This document shows positions 36,209 to 44,375 of a DNA stretch of 64,000 nt, in pieces; the first letter of the stretch is position 1; each line of letters begins with the position of its first letter. The DNA is from Sphingomonadales bacterium (GTDB lineage: Bacteria > Pseudomonadota > Alphaproteobacteria > Sphingomonadales > Sphingomonadaceae). Both the position numbers and the translations under genes were made by a program. The stretch covers positions 18,109-82,108 of the forward strand of contig JAFKLT010000045.1 in assembly GCA_017309275.1 (NCBI GenBank), in the 5' to 3' direction. The notes below the pieces were generated by a model. It ran no database searches, was not told where the DNA came from, and saw nothing but the letters and a program-made list of their open reading frames with translations.

Positions 36209-37792
36209 TCAGTGGCCCATTTCGGCCATCGACGCCTTTGGTCCGTCGGACTTTGGCGGGCGTAGCAGAAAGACGAGGGGCAGCGCCGCGAGCGTGACCC
36301 ACATCATCAGCCAGAAATCGTCGATATAGGCGACCATGGCCGCCTGCCGGTTGATCTCCGCATTGACCATCGCCATCGCCGTGTCGCCGACGATCCCGAA
36401 GCGGTCGGCGGTCGAGGCATCGAGCAGGCTCGTCGAACTGTTTGTGATATGGGCGACCATATCCTCGTGGCTGCGCTGGATATTCGCGCCGAGCAGGGTC
36501 GTGACGATCGAGATGCCGACCGATCCGCCGATGCTGCGCAGCAGGTTCATCAGGCTGGACCCGTCGGTGCGATATTGGGGCGGGATCGTCGCGAAGGCCA
36601 TGGTGTTGAGCGGAATGAAGACGAGCCCCATCCCGATTCCCTGGACGAGGCCGCTGACGATCACCGGCTGCATGCCCATCTCCAGCGACCAGTGGCTCAT
36701 CTGCCAGAGCGAAAGCGCGGCGACCAACAGGCCGGTACCGACCATCCAGCGTGCGTCGACCTTGCCCAGCAACTGGCCCGCCGCCCACATCGACATCAGG
36801 ATACCGACGCCGCGCACCGCGAGCACCCAGCCGGTATCGATCACCGGCCAGCCGAACAGATTCTGCAGCATCGGCGGGAGCAGCGCCATCGACGCGAACA
36901 TGACGATGCCGATGACGATCATGAAGCCCATCGCGGTCACCAGGTTGCGGTCGCGGAGCATCTGCCGGTTGAACAGCGTCTCGCGGCCGGTGACCAGGTG
37001 AATGACGAACATCCAGAGACAGGCGACCGACACGCCGAGCTCGATCCAGATCTCGGTGCTGTCGAACCAGTCCTTTTGCGCGCCGCGATCGAGCATGAGC
37101 TGGAGCGAGGCGAGGCCCAGCGCGAGCATCGAAAAGCCGAACAGGTCGAACTTTCGCTGCCGCGTCTTCGTGGCGGGGAGCAGCGCCCACATCAGCGCCA
37201 GCGTCACCAGTCCGACGGGCAGGTTGACGTAGAAGACCCAGCGCCAGTTCACCGACTCGGTCAGCCAGCCGCCCAGCACGGGTCCCATGATGGGCCCGAT
37301 CATGATGCCCATTCCCCAGATCGACATCGCCCGGGCGTGGCGTTCGGGCGGATTGATGTCGAGCATCACCGACTGGCTGAGGGGGCCGATGAACGCGCCG
37401 CTGATCCCCTGGAGGAAGCGGAAGATCACCATTTCCTCCAGATTCTGCGCCGCGCCGCAGGCCATCGAGGCCATGATGAAGCCGGTGACGGCGCCCAGGA
37501 ACAGGCGGCGGCGGCCGATCCGGTCGGCGAGCCAGCCGGTGATCGGCATCGCGACGGCGGCGGCGATGATGTAGCTGGTCAGCACCCAGTTGACCGTCTC
37601 GCTCGTCGCGCCGAGTGCCGCGCGCATGTGCGGGATCGCGACGTTGGCGATTGTCGTGTCGAGGATCTGGATGATCGATGCGCCCATCACCGCCACCGTC
37701 AGCAGGCCGCGATAGCGAATCTGCTCGTGCAGCGGGATTGAGTCGTCGACCGGCGCCGCGGGCGACCGGCGGGAAAGGGCGCGGCTCGGCAT
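36209..37792 (-). CDS. emrB: EmrB-like DHA2-family drug exporter (MFS)
   Basis: Proton-driven efflux pump in the inner membrane, 14 predicted helices. The product is 527 aa. Motif A is GWLADRIGRRRLFL, motif C is IMIGPIMGPVLGGWLTESVN, and LDTTIANVAIPHM in helix 1 is the DHA2 signature. With the adaptor protein EmrA, encoded 3 nt upstream, and an outer-membrane channel encoded elsewhere, it would form a tripartite pump. Substrate is unknown. It is the last gene of marR-emrA-emrB. Confidence 0.92.
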   Translation of the reverse strand: MPSRALSRRSPAAPVDDSIPLHEQIRYRGLLTVAVMGASIIQILDTTIANVAIPHMRAALGATSETVNWVLTSYIIAAAVAMPITGWLADRIGRRRLFLGAVTGFIMASMACGAAQNLEEMVIFRFLQGISGAFIGPLSQSVMLDINPPERHARAMSIWGMGIMIGPIMGPVLGGWLTESVNWRWVFYVNLPVGLVTLALMWALLPATKTRQRKFDLFGFSMLALGLASLQLMLDRGAQKDWFDSTEIWIELGVSVACLWMFVIHLVTGRETLFNRQMLRDRNLVTAMGFMIVIGIVMFASMALLPPMLQNLFGWPVIDTGWVLAVRGVGILMSMWAAGQLLGKVDARWMVGTGLLVAALSLWQMSHWSLEMGMQPVIVSGLVQGIGMGLVFIPLNTMAFATIPPQYRTDGSSLMNLLRSIGGSVGISIVTTLLGANIQRSHEDMVAHITNSSTSLLDASTADRFGIVGDTAMAMVNAEINRQAAMVAYIDDFWLMMWVTLAALPLVFLLRPPKSDGPKASMAEMGH

Positions 37793-37795
37793 GCC

Positions 37796-38905
37796 CTATT
37801 TGTCCGAGGTAAAGACCCGAACGTCCGCCGACAGGCCGGCGATCATGTCGCGCGAGGGCTTTTCGTCGAAGGCGATGCGGACGGGGACGCGCTGCGTGAC
37901 CTTGACCCAGTTGCCGGTCGCGTTCTGGGCCGGCAGCACCGAAAACTCGCTGCCCGTCCCGGCGCCGATCGTCAGCACATGGCCGCGGATCCGGACGCCG
38001 GGATAGGCGTCGAAGCTGATCTCGGCGCGCTGTCCAACGCGCATGTTGGCCAGGTCGGTTTCCTTGAAATTCGCCTCGACCCACGGATGCTGCGTATCGA
38101 CGATCGTCACCGCCGGCAGCCCGGCGACCATCATCTGGCCGATCAGCAGCCGGTCCGACTGCGCGATTCGGCCCGCGCTGGGCGCCCGCACCTCGGTCCG
38201 GCCGAGATTGACCTGCGCCTGCGCGCGCTGGACCTTGGCGGCCTCGACCTGTGGATTGACGCCGCTCGACGGGCCGGCAGCGAGCTTCGTCCGCGCTTCG
38301 GCGGCTGCGGCCTCGGCCTGACGGACGCGTTCGCGCGCCTGCGTCACGGCATGGCGCGACGCGTCATAGGCGGCCTTGGTGGTAAAGCCCTTTTCCATCA
38401 GCGCCGCCTGACGCTCGAAATTCACCTGCGCGAAGGCGACATCTTCGCGGGCGGCGGCGATGTCCACCGCCGACGTGTTGGCGCTGGCCGACAGATTGCC
38501 GACCTCGACCTGCGCGGCGTCGATCGCGGCCGTCGCCTGCGCGACATTGAGGGCGTAAGGCTCGCCGTCGATGCGGAACAGCAGCTGCCCGGCATTGACC
38601 ATCTGGCCGTCCTTGACCGCCACTTCGGTGATGCGGCCGCCGACTTCGGCGGCGATCGAAACCTTGTCCATCTGGACATAGGCGTTGTCGGTCGACACCG
38701 ATCCGCCGCTGGTCAGCCAGTACCAGCCACCCACGGCGATCAGCACCGCGGGAAGGCCGAACATCAATATGCGGGTGCGCCAGCTCGGCCTGGCCTGCGG
38801 ATCGCCCTCGGCCGCTGACACGGGCGGCGGCACGGGATCGGCCTTTGGCGCGCGCGCCGGTGCCGCGTCTTCGGCTTTCGGGCGGGAAGGGGAGAGCTGG
38901 TCCAT
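37796..38905 (-). CDS. emrA: EmrA-like HlyD-family periplasmic adaptor
   Basis: Membrane-fusion protein linking EmrB to an outer-membrane channel. The product is 369 aa. A cytoplasmic Pro/Ala-rich N-terminus precedes a membrane helix (about 53-72, RILMFGLPAVLIAVGGWYWL). The lipoyl half-motifs are VSIAAEVGGRITEVAVKDGQ and RTEVRAPSAGRIAQ. A long coiled-coil hairpin and beta-barrel follow. Start at 38905 overlaps the marR stop in TGATG; another ATG is seven codons earlier. It is coupled to emrB downstream. Confidence 0.92.
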   Translation of the reverse strand: MDQLSPSRPKAEDAAPARAPKADPVPPPVSAAEGDPQARPSWRTRILMFGLPAVLIAVGGWYWLTSGGSVSTDNAYVQMDKVSIAAEVGGRITEVAVKDGQMVNAGQLLFRIDGEPYALNVAQATAAIDAAQVEVGNLSASANTSAVDIAAAREDVAFAQVNFERQAALMEKGFTTKAAYDASRHAVTQARERVRQAEAAAAEARTKLAAGPSSGVNPQVEAAKVQRAQAQVNLGRTEVRAPSAGRIAQSDRLLIGQMMVAGLPAVTIVDTQHPWVEANFKETDLANMRVGQRAEISFDAYPGVRIRGHVLTIGAGTGSEFSVLPAQNATGNWVKVTQRVPVRIAFDEKPSRDMIAGLSADVRVFTSDK

Positions 38906-39345
38906 CAGGCGGTCTCTTTTTGGCATTCGCGGCGGGAGAGATTGGCGCGCACGCGCTCGACGAGCGCGATGAGCTGGTCGCGTTCGTCGGCGTTCAGGCC
39001 TTCGGTCGCGTCTTCGGTGAGCTGTTCGGCCACGCTGCGCATTTCGTTGAGCAGGTCGGCGGCGCGCGGGGTCAGGTAGAGCTGCCAGGCGCGGCGGTCG
39101 GTCGGGTCGGGCCGCCGTTCGACAAGGTCGGCCTCGGCAAGCCGGTCGACCATGCGCGACAGGGTGATCGGTTCGACCTCGATCAGTTCGGCGAGCGGTC
39201 CCTGCCGAATGCCGGCGTGGCGCTTCAGATAGGTGATCAGCCGCCATTGCAGCGCGGTGATGCCGCTGCTGCGGGTGCGCGCGTTGAAGGCGCGGCGAAA
39301 CAGGCGTGCACTGTCGTTAAGCAGGAAGCCGATCGTCTCGCTCAT
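38905..39345 (-). CDS. MarR-family repressor of the efflux operon
   Basis: The 146-aa winged-helix regulator starts MSETIGFLLNDSARLFRRAF. The DNA-binding part includes ALQWRLITYLKRHAGIRQGP, VEPITLSRMVDRLAEADLVE and the wing RRPDPTDRRAWQLYLT. By family precedent it represses its own operon and is released by phenolic or drug ligands. Its stop overlaps emrA. A 24-bp palindrome lies 9-32 bp upstream of its start, the likely operator. Confidence 0.9.
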   Translation of the reverse strand: MSETIGFLLNDSARLFRRAFNARTRSSGITALQWRLITYLKRHAGIRQGPLAELIEVEPITLSRMVDRLAEADLVERRPDPTDRRAWQLYLTPRAADLLNEMRSVAEQLTEDATEGLNADERDQLIALVERVRANLSRRECQKETA

Positions 39346-39353
39346 GGCAGCAC

Positions 39354-39377
39354 ATATAATAGCAATTGCTACTATAT
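39354..39377. promoter_or_regulatory. MarR operator over the marR-emrAB promoter
   Basis: Central perfect palindrome TAGCAATTGCTA (39360-39371), extended on both sides by ATATA/TATAT with a single mismatched pair, making 24 bp. It is AT-rich, unlike the surroundings, lies directly upstream of marR, and has the size of known MarR sites. The divergent isomerase gene starts 91 bp away and could also be affected. Confidence 0.78.
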
Positions 39378-39467
39378 TCAATTGATGCTTTGCTGCATCT
39401 GCGAAACATCTGATCTGGTGTTAAAATTCTCCGTGGCGCGCTTGCGCGGCGCGGGTTTTTTGGCAGG

Positions 39468-40124
39468 ATGAGTGTCATGACTTTGCACGCCGACCTCTTC
39501 TGGTCCTTTCGCTCGCCGTACAGCTACCTGGCTATCGGCCGTTATCGCTCGCTGGCTGCGAGCCATGATGTCGTGATCAATCTGCGGCCGGTCTATCCGC
39601 TTGCGATCCGCCAGCCCGACTTTTTCGAGCGCAACCATCCGAACTGGCTGAGCTATACGATGCGCGACATGATCCGCGTGGCGCAGTTCCACGGAATTCC
39701 CTTCGGTCCCCCGCGGCCCGATCCGATCGTCCAGAATGTCATGACGCGGGAGATCGCGGCCGAGCAGCCCTATATCTATCGCCTGACGCGGTTGGGCCAG
39801 GCCGCGTCGCGGCGCGGCAAGAGCCTGGCGTTCGCGCACGAAGCCGCACAGCTTATCTGGGGCGGCGCGCAGGACTGGCACCTGGGGGATCATCTGGCGG
39901 GCGCCGCGCGTCGCGCCGACCTGAACCTGGCCGAGCTCGATGCCGAGGCGGAGGCCGATGCCGAAGCGCTGGACAATGAGATTGCGGCGAATCAGGTCGC
40001 GCTGGAGATCGCGGGCCATTGGGGTGTGCCGACGCTGGTGTTCGATGGCGAACCCTTCTTTGGTCAGGACAGGATCGAAATGGCGAAATGGCGGATGGAG
40101 CAGAAGGGGCTGCAGCCGCGCTGA
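39468..40124 (+). CDS. 2-hydroxychromene-2-carboxylate isomerase-like protein (DsbA superfamily)
   Basis: The 218-aa thioredoxin-like protein of the kappa-class GST/HCCA isomerase group starts with HADLFWSFRSPYSYLAIGRY. The Ser replaces the CxxC cysteines, so it is not a disulfide oxidase. The end has GHWGVPTLVFDGEPFFGQDR, typical of HCCA isomerases. These enzymes act with glutathione in aromatic (naphthalene) breakdown, but no other aromatic genes are nearby. Start 39468 or the ATG at 39477. It is divergent from marR, so co-regulation is possible. Confidence 0.8.
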   Translation: MSVMTLHADLFWSFRSPYSYLAIGRYRSLAASHDVVINLRPVYPLAIRQPDFFERNHPNWLSYTMRDMIRVAQFHGIPFGPPRPDPIVQNVMTREIAAEQPYIYRLTRLGQAASRRGKSLAFAHEAAQLIWGGAQDWHLGDHLAGAARRADLNLAELDAEAEADAEALDNEIAANQVALEIAGHWGVPTLVFDGEPFFGQDRIEMAKWRMEQKGLQPR

Positions 40125-40166
40125 TCGGCCTTGCCCAACCGCGCGGCATGAGCGCATAGGCGGCGC

Positions 40167-40919
40167 ATGACGACCGAACCGCAATTTTTCGAGGCACGCG
40201 ACGGCGTGCGGCTGGCGTGGCGCGAGATGGGGGAGGGACGCCCGGTTGTGCTGTTGCACGGGCTGTTCTCGAACGCCGAGGTCAACTGGATCAAGTTTGG
40301 CACGGCAGAACGGATCGCGCGCGAAGGATTTCGCGTGATCATGCCCGATCTGCGCGTCCATGGATCGAGCGACGCGCCGCACGAGCCGGAGCAGTATCCG
40401 GCCGATGTGCTCGTCCGCGATCTGGAAGACCTGGTGGCGCATCTGGGCCTGTCCGATTTCGACCTCGGCGGCTTTTCGTTGGGTGCGCGGACCAGCACGC
40501 GCGCCGTTGTCGCTGGGATGCGACCGCGGCGCCTGATCCTCGGCGGAATGGGGCTGGCCGGGCTGGCCGGCTGGGCAAAACGCGGGCAGTTCTTTCAGCG
40601 CGTCATCGCGGACTATGAAACCGCGAAGCGCGGCGACGACACCTGGCTGTCGATCCAGTTCATGAAGACGATGAAGATCGACCGCGTCGCGGCGAGCCTG
40701 CTGCTGGACAGTTTCACCGATACCACGCCCGAGATGTTGAGCGCGCTGACGATGCCGACGCTGCTGGTCTGCGGCGAACAGGATCAGGACAATGGATCGG
40801 CGGAGGAACTCGCCGCCGTACTGCCCGACGCGCGGCTTGCGACGATCCCCGGCACGCATATGTCGAGCGTGACGCAGCCCGAAATGGGCGAGGCGATGGC
40901 GGCGTTTCTGGCGGCTTGA
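40167..40919 (+). CDS. Alpha/beta-fold hydrolase
   Basis: The 250-aa product has a classic alpha/beta hydrolase layout: VVLLHGLFSNAEVNW (oxyanion region), nucleophile elbow GGFSLGART with Ser near 109, an acid in LVCGEQDQDNG, and a final IPGTHMSSV with the catalytic His. There is no signal peptide, so it is cytoplasmic. The substrate is unknown; esterase, lactonase or epoxide hydrolase are all possible. It starts 42 nt after the isomerase gene in the same direction. Confidence 0.85.
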   Translation: MTTEPQFFEARDGVRLAWREMGEGRPVVLLHGLFSNAEVNWIKFGTAERIAREGFRVIMPDLRVHGSSDAPHEPEQYPADVLVRDLEDLVAHLGLSDFDLGGFSLGARTSTRAVVAGMRPRRLILGGMGLAGLAGWAKRGQFFQRVIADYETAKRGDDTWLSIQFMKTMKIDRVAASLLLDSFTDTTPEMLSALTMPTLLVCGEQDQDNGSAEELAAVLPDARLATIPGTHMSSVTQPEMGEAMAAFLAA

Positions 40920-41018
40920 TCCCGGCGGCTCTCGCGGCTTGACCGCATCGGCGGCTAGGTCCAGATTACGCGCCATCGCGCCACAGAGCGCATCAGAATA
41001 TCCAGAGGACGCACCCCC

Positions 41019-42881
41019 ATGAAAGCCATGATTTCGACGCTGTCGCTTGCCCTGTCGCTCGCGCTTGCGGCGCCGGCCGCCGCGCAGGCCGACCAAAATG
41101 CCGCCCCCGCTGCGGCCCCTACCGCCGCCCCCACCGCCGCCCCCACCGCCGCCGATGCCGATGCCTTCATCGCCTCGGTCGAAAAGGACCTGTTCGACTA
41201 TACGGTCGAGGCCAGCCAGGTGAACTGGGTCAATGCGACCTATATCACCGAGGATACCGACGCGATGGCGGCGCGGATCAACGCGGTCGGCACCGAAAAG
41301 TCGGTGAAATATGCGCTCGAGGCCGCCAAATATATGGCGGTTCCGGGCCTGAATGCCGACACCAAGCGCAAGCTGGACATATTGCGGACCGGCATCGTTC
41401 TGCCGGCGCCGACGACGCCGGGCGCCGCGACCGAGCTCAACCGGATCGCCACCGACCTGCAGTCGAAATACGGCAAGGGCCGCGGCACGCTGGACGGCAA
41501 GGAAATCTCCGGCTCCGACATCGAGGCCGAGATGGGCAATCTGAAGCGCACACCCGCCGAATTCGCCGAGATGTGGACGAGCTGGCACAATAATGTCGGT
41601 GCGCCGATGAAGGACGATTATGCCAAGATGGTCGGCATCGCGAACGATGGCGCGAAGGAGCTGGGCTTTGCGGACACGGGCGCGATGTGGCGTTCGGGAT
41701 ACGACATGCCGCCCGAGGAGTTCGCCAAGGTCACCGAACAGATCTGGCAGGACATGAAGCCGCTGTATGTCGCGCTGCACACCTATGTCCGCTGGAAGCT
41801 GAACGAGAAATATGGCGACGCCGTGCAGCCCAAGACGGGCCCGATCCGCGCCGACCTGCTCGGCAATATGTGGGCGCAGGAATGGGGGAATATCTATCCG
41901 CTCGTCGCGCCCGCGGGCACCGGCGACCTTGGCTATGACATCGGCGACCTGCTGGCCGAAAAGGGCAAGGGGCCGCTCGACATGGTCAAGGCGGGCGAGA
42001 ATTTCTATTCCTCGCTCGGCTTTGCCGGGCTTCCCGAAACCTTCTGGAAGCGCAGCCAGTTCACCAAGCCCGCCGACCGCGAAGTCGTGTGCCACGCATC
42101 GGCGTGGGACGTCGACAACAAGGACGATATCCGCATCAAGATGTGCATCAAGGTGAATGCCGACGACTTCGTCACCATTCACCACGAGCTTGGCCACAAT
42201 TATTATCAGCGCGCCTATAACAAGCAGCCGTTCCTCTATCTGAACGGCGCGAACGATGGTTTCCACGAAGCCATCGGCGATTTCGTCGCGCTGTCGATCA
42301 CGCCGCAATATCTGGTCGACATCGGCCTGCTCGACAAATCGAAGGTGCCGAGCGCCGACAAGGACATCGGGCTGCTGCTGCGGCAGGCGATGGACAAGGT
42401 CGCCTTTCTGCCCTTCGGTCTGCTCGTCGACCGCTGGCGCTGGGGCGTCTTCGACGGATCGATCAAGCCCGCCGACTACAACAAGGCGTGGACCGACCTG
42501 CGCAAGCAATATCAGGGCATCGTGCCGCCGGGCGAGCGGCCGGCGAACGCGTTCGATGCGGGCGCGAAATTCCACATTCCGGGGAACACGCCCTACACCC
42601 GCTATTTCCTGGCGCGCGTGCTGCAGTTCCAATTCTATCAGGCCGCGTGCAAGCAGGCCGGATGGAAGGGACCGCTCCATCGCTGTTCCTTCTATGGCAA
42701 CAAGGACGTCGGCGCGAAGCTGAACGCGATGCTCGAAATGGGTGCGTCGAAGCCGTGGCCCGATGCGCTGCAGGCGTTCACGGGCAGCCGCGAAATGTCG
42801 GGCAAGGCGATGGCCGAATATTTCGCGCCGCTGAAGAAATGGCTGGACCAGCAGAACAAGGGCAAGCCGTCGGGCTGGTAA
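41019..42881 (+). CDS. M2-family peptidyl-dipeptidase (bacterial ACE homologue)
   Basis: Secreted zinc metallopeptidase that removes C-terminal dipeptides. The product is 620 aa. Signal peptide MKAMISTLSLALSLALAAPA (cleavage near AQA, about 23), then an Ala/Pro/Thr linker made of a short repeat. Zinc site: His389-Glu390-x-x-His393 (HHELGH) and Glu417 (GFHEAIGDF), 24 residues after the second His, as in angiotensin-converting enzyme. The chloride and substrate regions appear complete, so activity is expected. It has its own terminator. Confidence 0.93.
   Translation: MKAMISTLSLALSLALAAPAAAQADQNAAPAAAPTAAPTAAPTAADADAFIASVEKDLFDYTVEASQVNWVNATYITEDTDAMAARINAVGTEKSVKYALEAAKYMAVPGLNADTKRKLDILRTGIVLPAPTTPGAATELNRIATDLQSKYGKGRGTLDGKEISGSDIEAEMGNLKRTPAEFAEMWTSWHNNVGAPMKDDYAKMVGIANDGAKELGFADTGAMWRSGYDMPPEEFAKVTEQIWQDMKPLYVALHTYVRWKLNEKYGDAVQPKTGPIRADLLGNMWAQEWGNIYPLVAPAGTGDLGYDIGDLLAEKGKGPLDMVKAGENFYSSLGFAGLPETFWKRSQFTKPADREVVCHASAWDVDNKDDIRIKMCIKVNADDFVTIHHELGHNYYQRAYNKQPFLYLNGANDGFHEAIGDFVALSITPQYLVDIGLLDKSKVPSADKDIGLLLRQAMDKVAFLPFGLLVDRWRWGVFDGSIKPADYNKAWTDLRKQYQGIVPPGERPANAFDAGAKFHIPGNTPYTRYFLARVLQFQFYQAACKQAGWKGPLHRCSFYGNKDVGAKLNAMLEMGASKPWPDALQAFTGSREMSGKAMAEYFAPLKKWLDQQNKGKPSGW
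41115..41150 (+). repeat. 12-nt tandem repeat in the M2 peptidase linker
   Basis: Three units of GCCCC(T/C)ACCGCC at 41115-41126, 41127-41138 and 41139-41150 encode the repeated APTA linker between signal peptide and catalytic domain. Copy number may vary by slippage without breaking the frame. Confidence 0.8.
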
Positions 42882-42907
42882 GCGGCGGCACGGACACAAG
42901 ATGCGAG

Positions 42908-42935
42908 GGCCGGGGCAGCGATGCTCCGGCCTTTT
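42908..42935 (+). terminator. Intrinsic terminator of the M2 peptidase gene
   Basis: GGCCGGGGCA (42908-42917) pairs with TGCTCCGGCC (42922-42931; one G-T pair) around a GCGA loop, followed by TTTT. It is 26 nt past the stop codon. Confidence 0.82.
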
Positions 42936-42952
42936 GCATTGCGCCGTGAGCC

Positions 42953-43294
42953 CTAGGCGTCCTCCCCTGGAAGCGCCTCGACAGCCTGTTTGAACCGGGC
43001 GAGCCGCGTCGTCGCAGCGGCGGCGTGCGGGCCGATCCAGCGGTCGTGGATATCCTGGATCGGCATGGCGTTGAGGTGATTCCAGCGTTCGCGGCCACGG
43101 CGTTCGGCGATGACCAGCCCGGCATCCTCCAGCACCTTCAGATGCTGCATCACCGTGCAGCGGTCGATGTCGGCGAAATGGCCACACAGCGCGCCGGTGG
43201 TGAGCGGCTGGTCGCGCAGATCGTCCAATATCTGTCGCCGGATCGGCGAGGCGAGCGCCTTGAAAGTTGCGTCGAACTGGTCGTGAATTGACAT
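42953..43294 (-). CDS. ArsR-family repressor
   Basis: The 113-aa winged-helix protein begins MSIHDQFDATFKALASPIRR, with the ArsR recognition region DIDRCTVMQHLKVLEDAGLV and wing ERRGRERWNHLN. There is no metal-binding CxC in the recognition helix, so it is not a classical metal sensor. It is of the type paired with SRPBCC/AHSA1 genes, one of which is divergent here. The start codon lies at the edge of a 20-bp palindrome and no Shine-Dalgarno is visible, suggesting a very short or absent leader. Confidence 0.88.
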   Translation of the reverse strand: MSIHDQFDATFKALASPIRRQILDDLRDQPLTTGALCGHFADIDRCTVMQHLKVLEDAGLVIAERRGRERWNHLNAMPIQDIHDRWIGPHAAAATTRLARFKQAVEALPGEDA

Positions 43295-43312
43295 GTTATA
43301 TAAATATAACAT
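43293..43312. promoter_or_regulatory. ArsR operator overlapping the arsR start codon
   Basis: Perfect 9-bp arms ATGTTATAT (43293-43301) and ATATAACAT (43304-43312) around AA give a 20-bp palindrome, strongly AT-rich in a GC-rich region. It covers the first bases of arsR and lies 30 bp upstream of the divergent SRPBCC start. One site can control both genes. Confidence 0.75.
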
Positions 43313-43342
43313 AAAAGGATGCGACTCAAGCGGAGAGTGAGC

Positions 43343-43825
43343 ATGGAGCTGAAGTTCAGGGTCGCGGCGCGGATCGCGAAGCCGGTGCGCGAGGTGTTCG
43401 AGGCGGTCGCCGACCCCGCGAAGCTGTCGCATTATTTCACGACCGGCGGCGCCAAGGGGCGGCTGGAGACCGGGGCGACGGTGACGTGGGATTTCCACGA
43501 CTTTCCGGGTGCCTTTCCCGTCCATGTGATCGAGGTCGTGCCCGACGAGAAGATCGTCCTTGAATGGCAGGCGAACGAGGGCGAGGCGCCGAATGTCGAG
43601 GGCGGCGAGTTGAAGGACGCCGACTATCGCACGCGCGTGACGATGAGCTTCACGGGCCTGGACGACGGCCGGACGCTGGTCGAGATCGCCGAAGAGGGCT
43701 GGCGCGAAAATCAGGGCGCGCTCGGCGCCTCCTATGGCAATTGCCAGGGCTGGTCGCAGATGCTCTGCGCGCTGAAGGTGTGGATCGAGCACGGCATCAA
43801 TTTGCGGGCCGACATGTACAAGTGA
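43343..43825 (+). CDS. SRPBCC/AHSA1-domain protein
   Basis: The 160-aa START-like fold protein starts MELKFRVAARIAKPVREVFE and contains DPAKLSHYFTTGG, VIEVVPDEKIVLEW, TRVTMSFTGL and a final NCQGWSQMLCALKVWIEHGI. AHSA1-type domains bind hydrophobic ligands or Hsp90, but the ligand here is unknown. ArsR/SRPBCC divergent pairs are common, with the ArsR protein controlling the partner. Start 43343 has GGAGAG 7 nt upstream; ATG 43319 is also in frame. Confidence 0.85.
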   Translation: MELKFRVAARIAKPVREVFEAVADPAKLSHYFTTGGAKGRLETGATVTWDFHDFPGAFPVHVIEVVPDEKIVLEWQANEGEAPNVEGGELKDADYRTRVTMSFTGLDDGRTLVEIAEEGWRENQGALGASYGNCQGWSQMLCALKVWIEHGINLRADMYK

Positions 43826-43832
43826 CGGTCCG

Positions 43833-43863
43833 CCTCCCCGCCACGGCGAGGGTTGTGGGGAGG
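43833..43863. repeat. CCTCCC...GGGAGG dispersed palindrome, copy 1
   Basis: CCTCCCC at 43833-43839 pairs with GGGGAGG at 43857-43863 around GCCACGGCGAGGGTTGT. It lies between the convergent SRPBCC and HxlR genes and could act as a terminator. It belongs with the copies at 45193, 46907 and 47011. Confidence 0.55.
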
Positions 43864-43864
43864 G

Positions 43865-44311
43865 CTATTCGGGGTAGTCGAACCGTAGCGGGCGCGATCC
43901 CAGCGGAGCGCCCGTGTTGGCGTCGACGACCACCGGGCGGATTGGCTTTCCGGTTTCGACGTCGATCTGCCGTGTGAGCGCGCCCTGGCCGTTATGCTTG
44001 CGTCCCCACGCCCCGATCGCCGCGAGGATCGGCAGGAAGTCGCGCCCCGCATCGGTCAGCAGATATTCGTCGCGCGGCGGCCGTGCGCTGTAGCGCCGCT
44101 TTTCGATCAGCCCCGCCGCGACGAGTGCCGACAGGCGGCGCGCCAATATGTTCGGCGCGATGCCCAGGCTGGCGCGGATCTGGTCGTAACGCGTCAGGCC
44201 GCGGTCGATGTCGCGGAGGATCAATATGCTCCAGCGGTCGCCGACGCGCATCAGCCCGCGATCGACGGGGCAGGTCCCCGAATTTTCTTCCGGTGCGGTC
44301 ATTGAAAGCAT
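43865..44311 (-). CDS. HxlR-family transcriptional regulator
   Basis: The 148-aa winged-helix protein has the HxlR core CPVDRGLMRVGDRWSILILR, then LTRYDQIRASLGIAPNILAR and RLSALVAAGLIEKRRYSARP. The Cys in the first segment is the redox/aldehyde-sensing Cys of several relatives. It is divergent from the SDR gene at 44376 with 64 nt between starts, so that SDR is the likely target. A second in-frame ATG is three codons later. Confidence 0.9.
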   Translation of the reverse strand: MLSMTAPEENSGTCPVDRGLMRVGDRWSILILRDIDRGLTRYDQIRASLGIAPNILARRLSALVAAGLIEKRRYSARPPRDEYLLTDAGRDFLPILAAIGAWGRKHNGQGALTRQIDVETGKPIRPVVVDANTGAPLGSRPLRFDYPE

Positions 44312-44375
44312 ATGGGGCAGTCACTATCATTTTGCAAGCGACTCGCTCCCCGGGCCGCCTACAAGGAAGAATGTC

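Noticed and set aside
39378-43187. 1269-aa minus-strand frame across 39.4-43.2 kb
   Set aside because: It is antisense to three well-supported genes (isomerase, hydrolase, M2 peptidase) and has no recognisable domain; the open frame is an effect of GC-rich codon bias.
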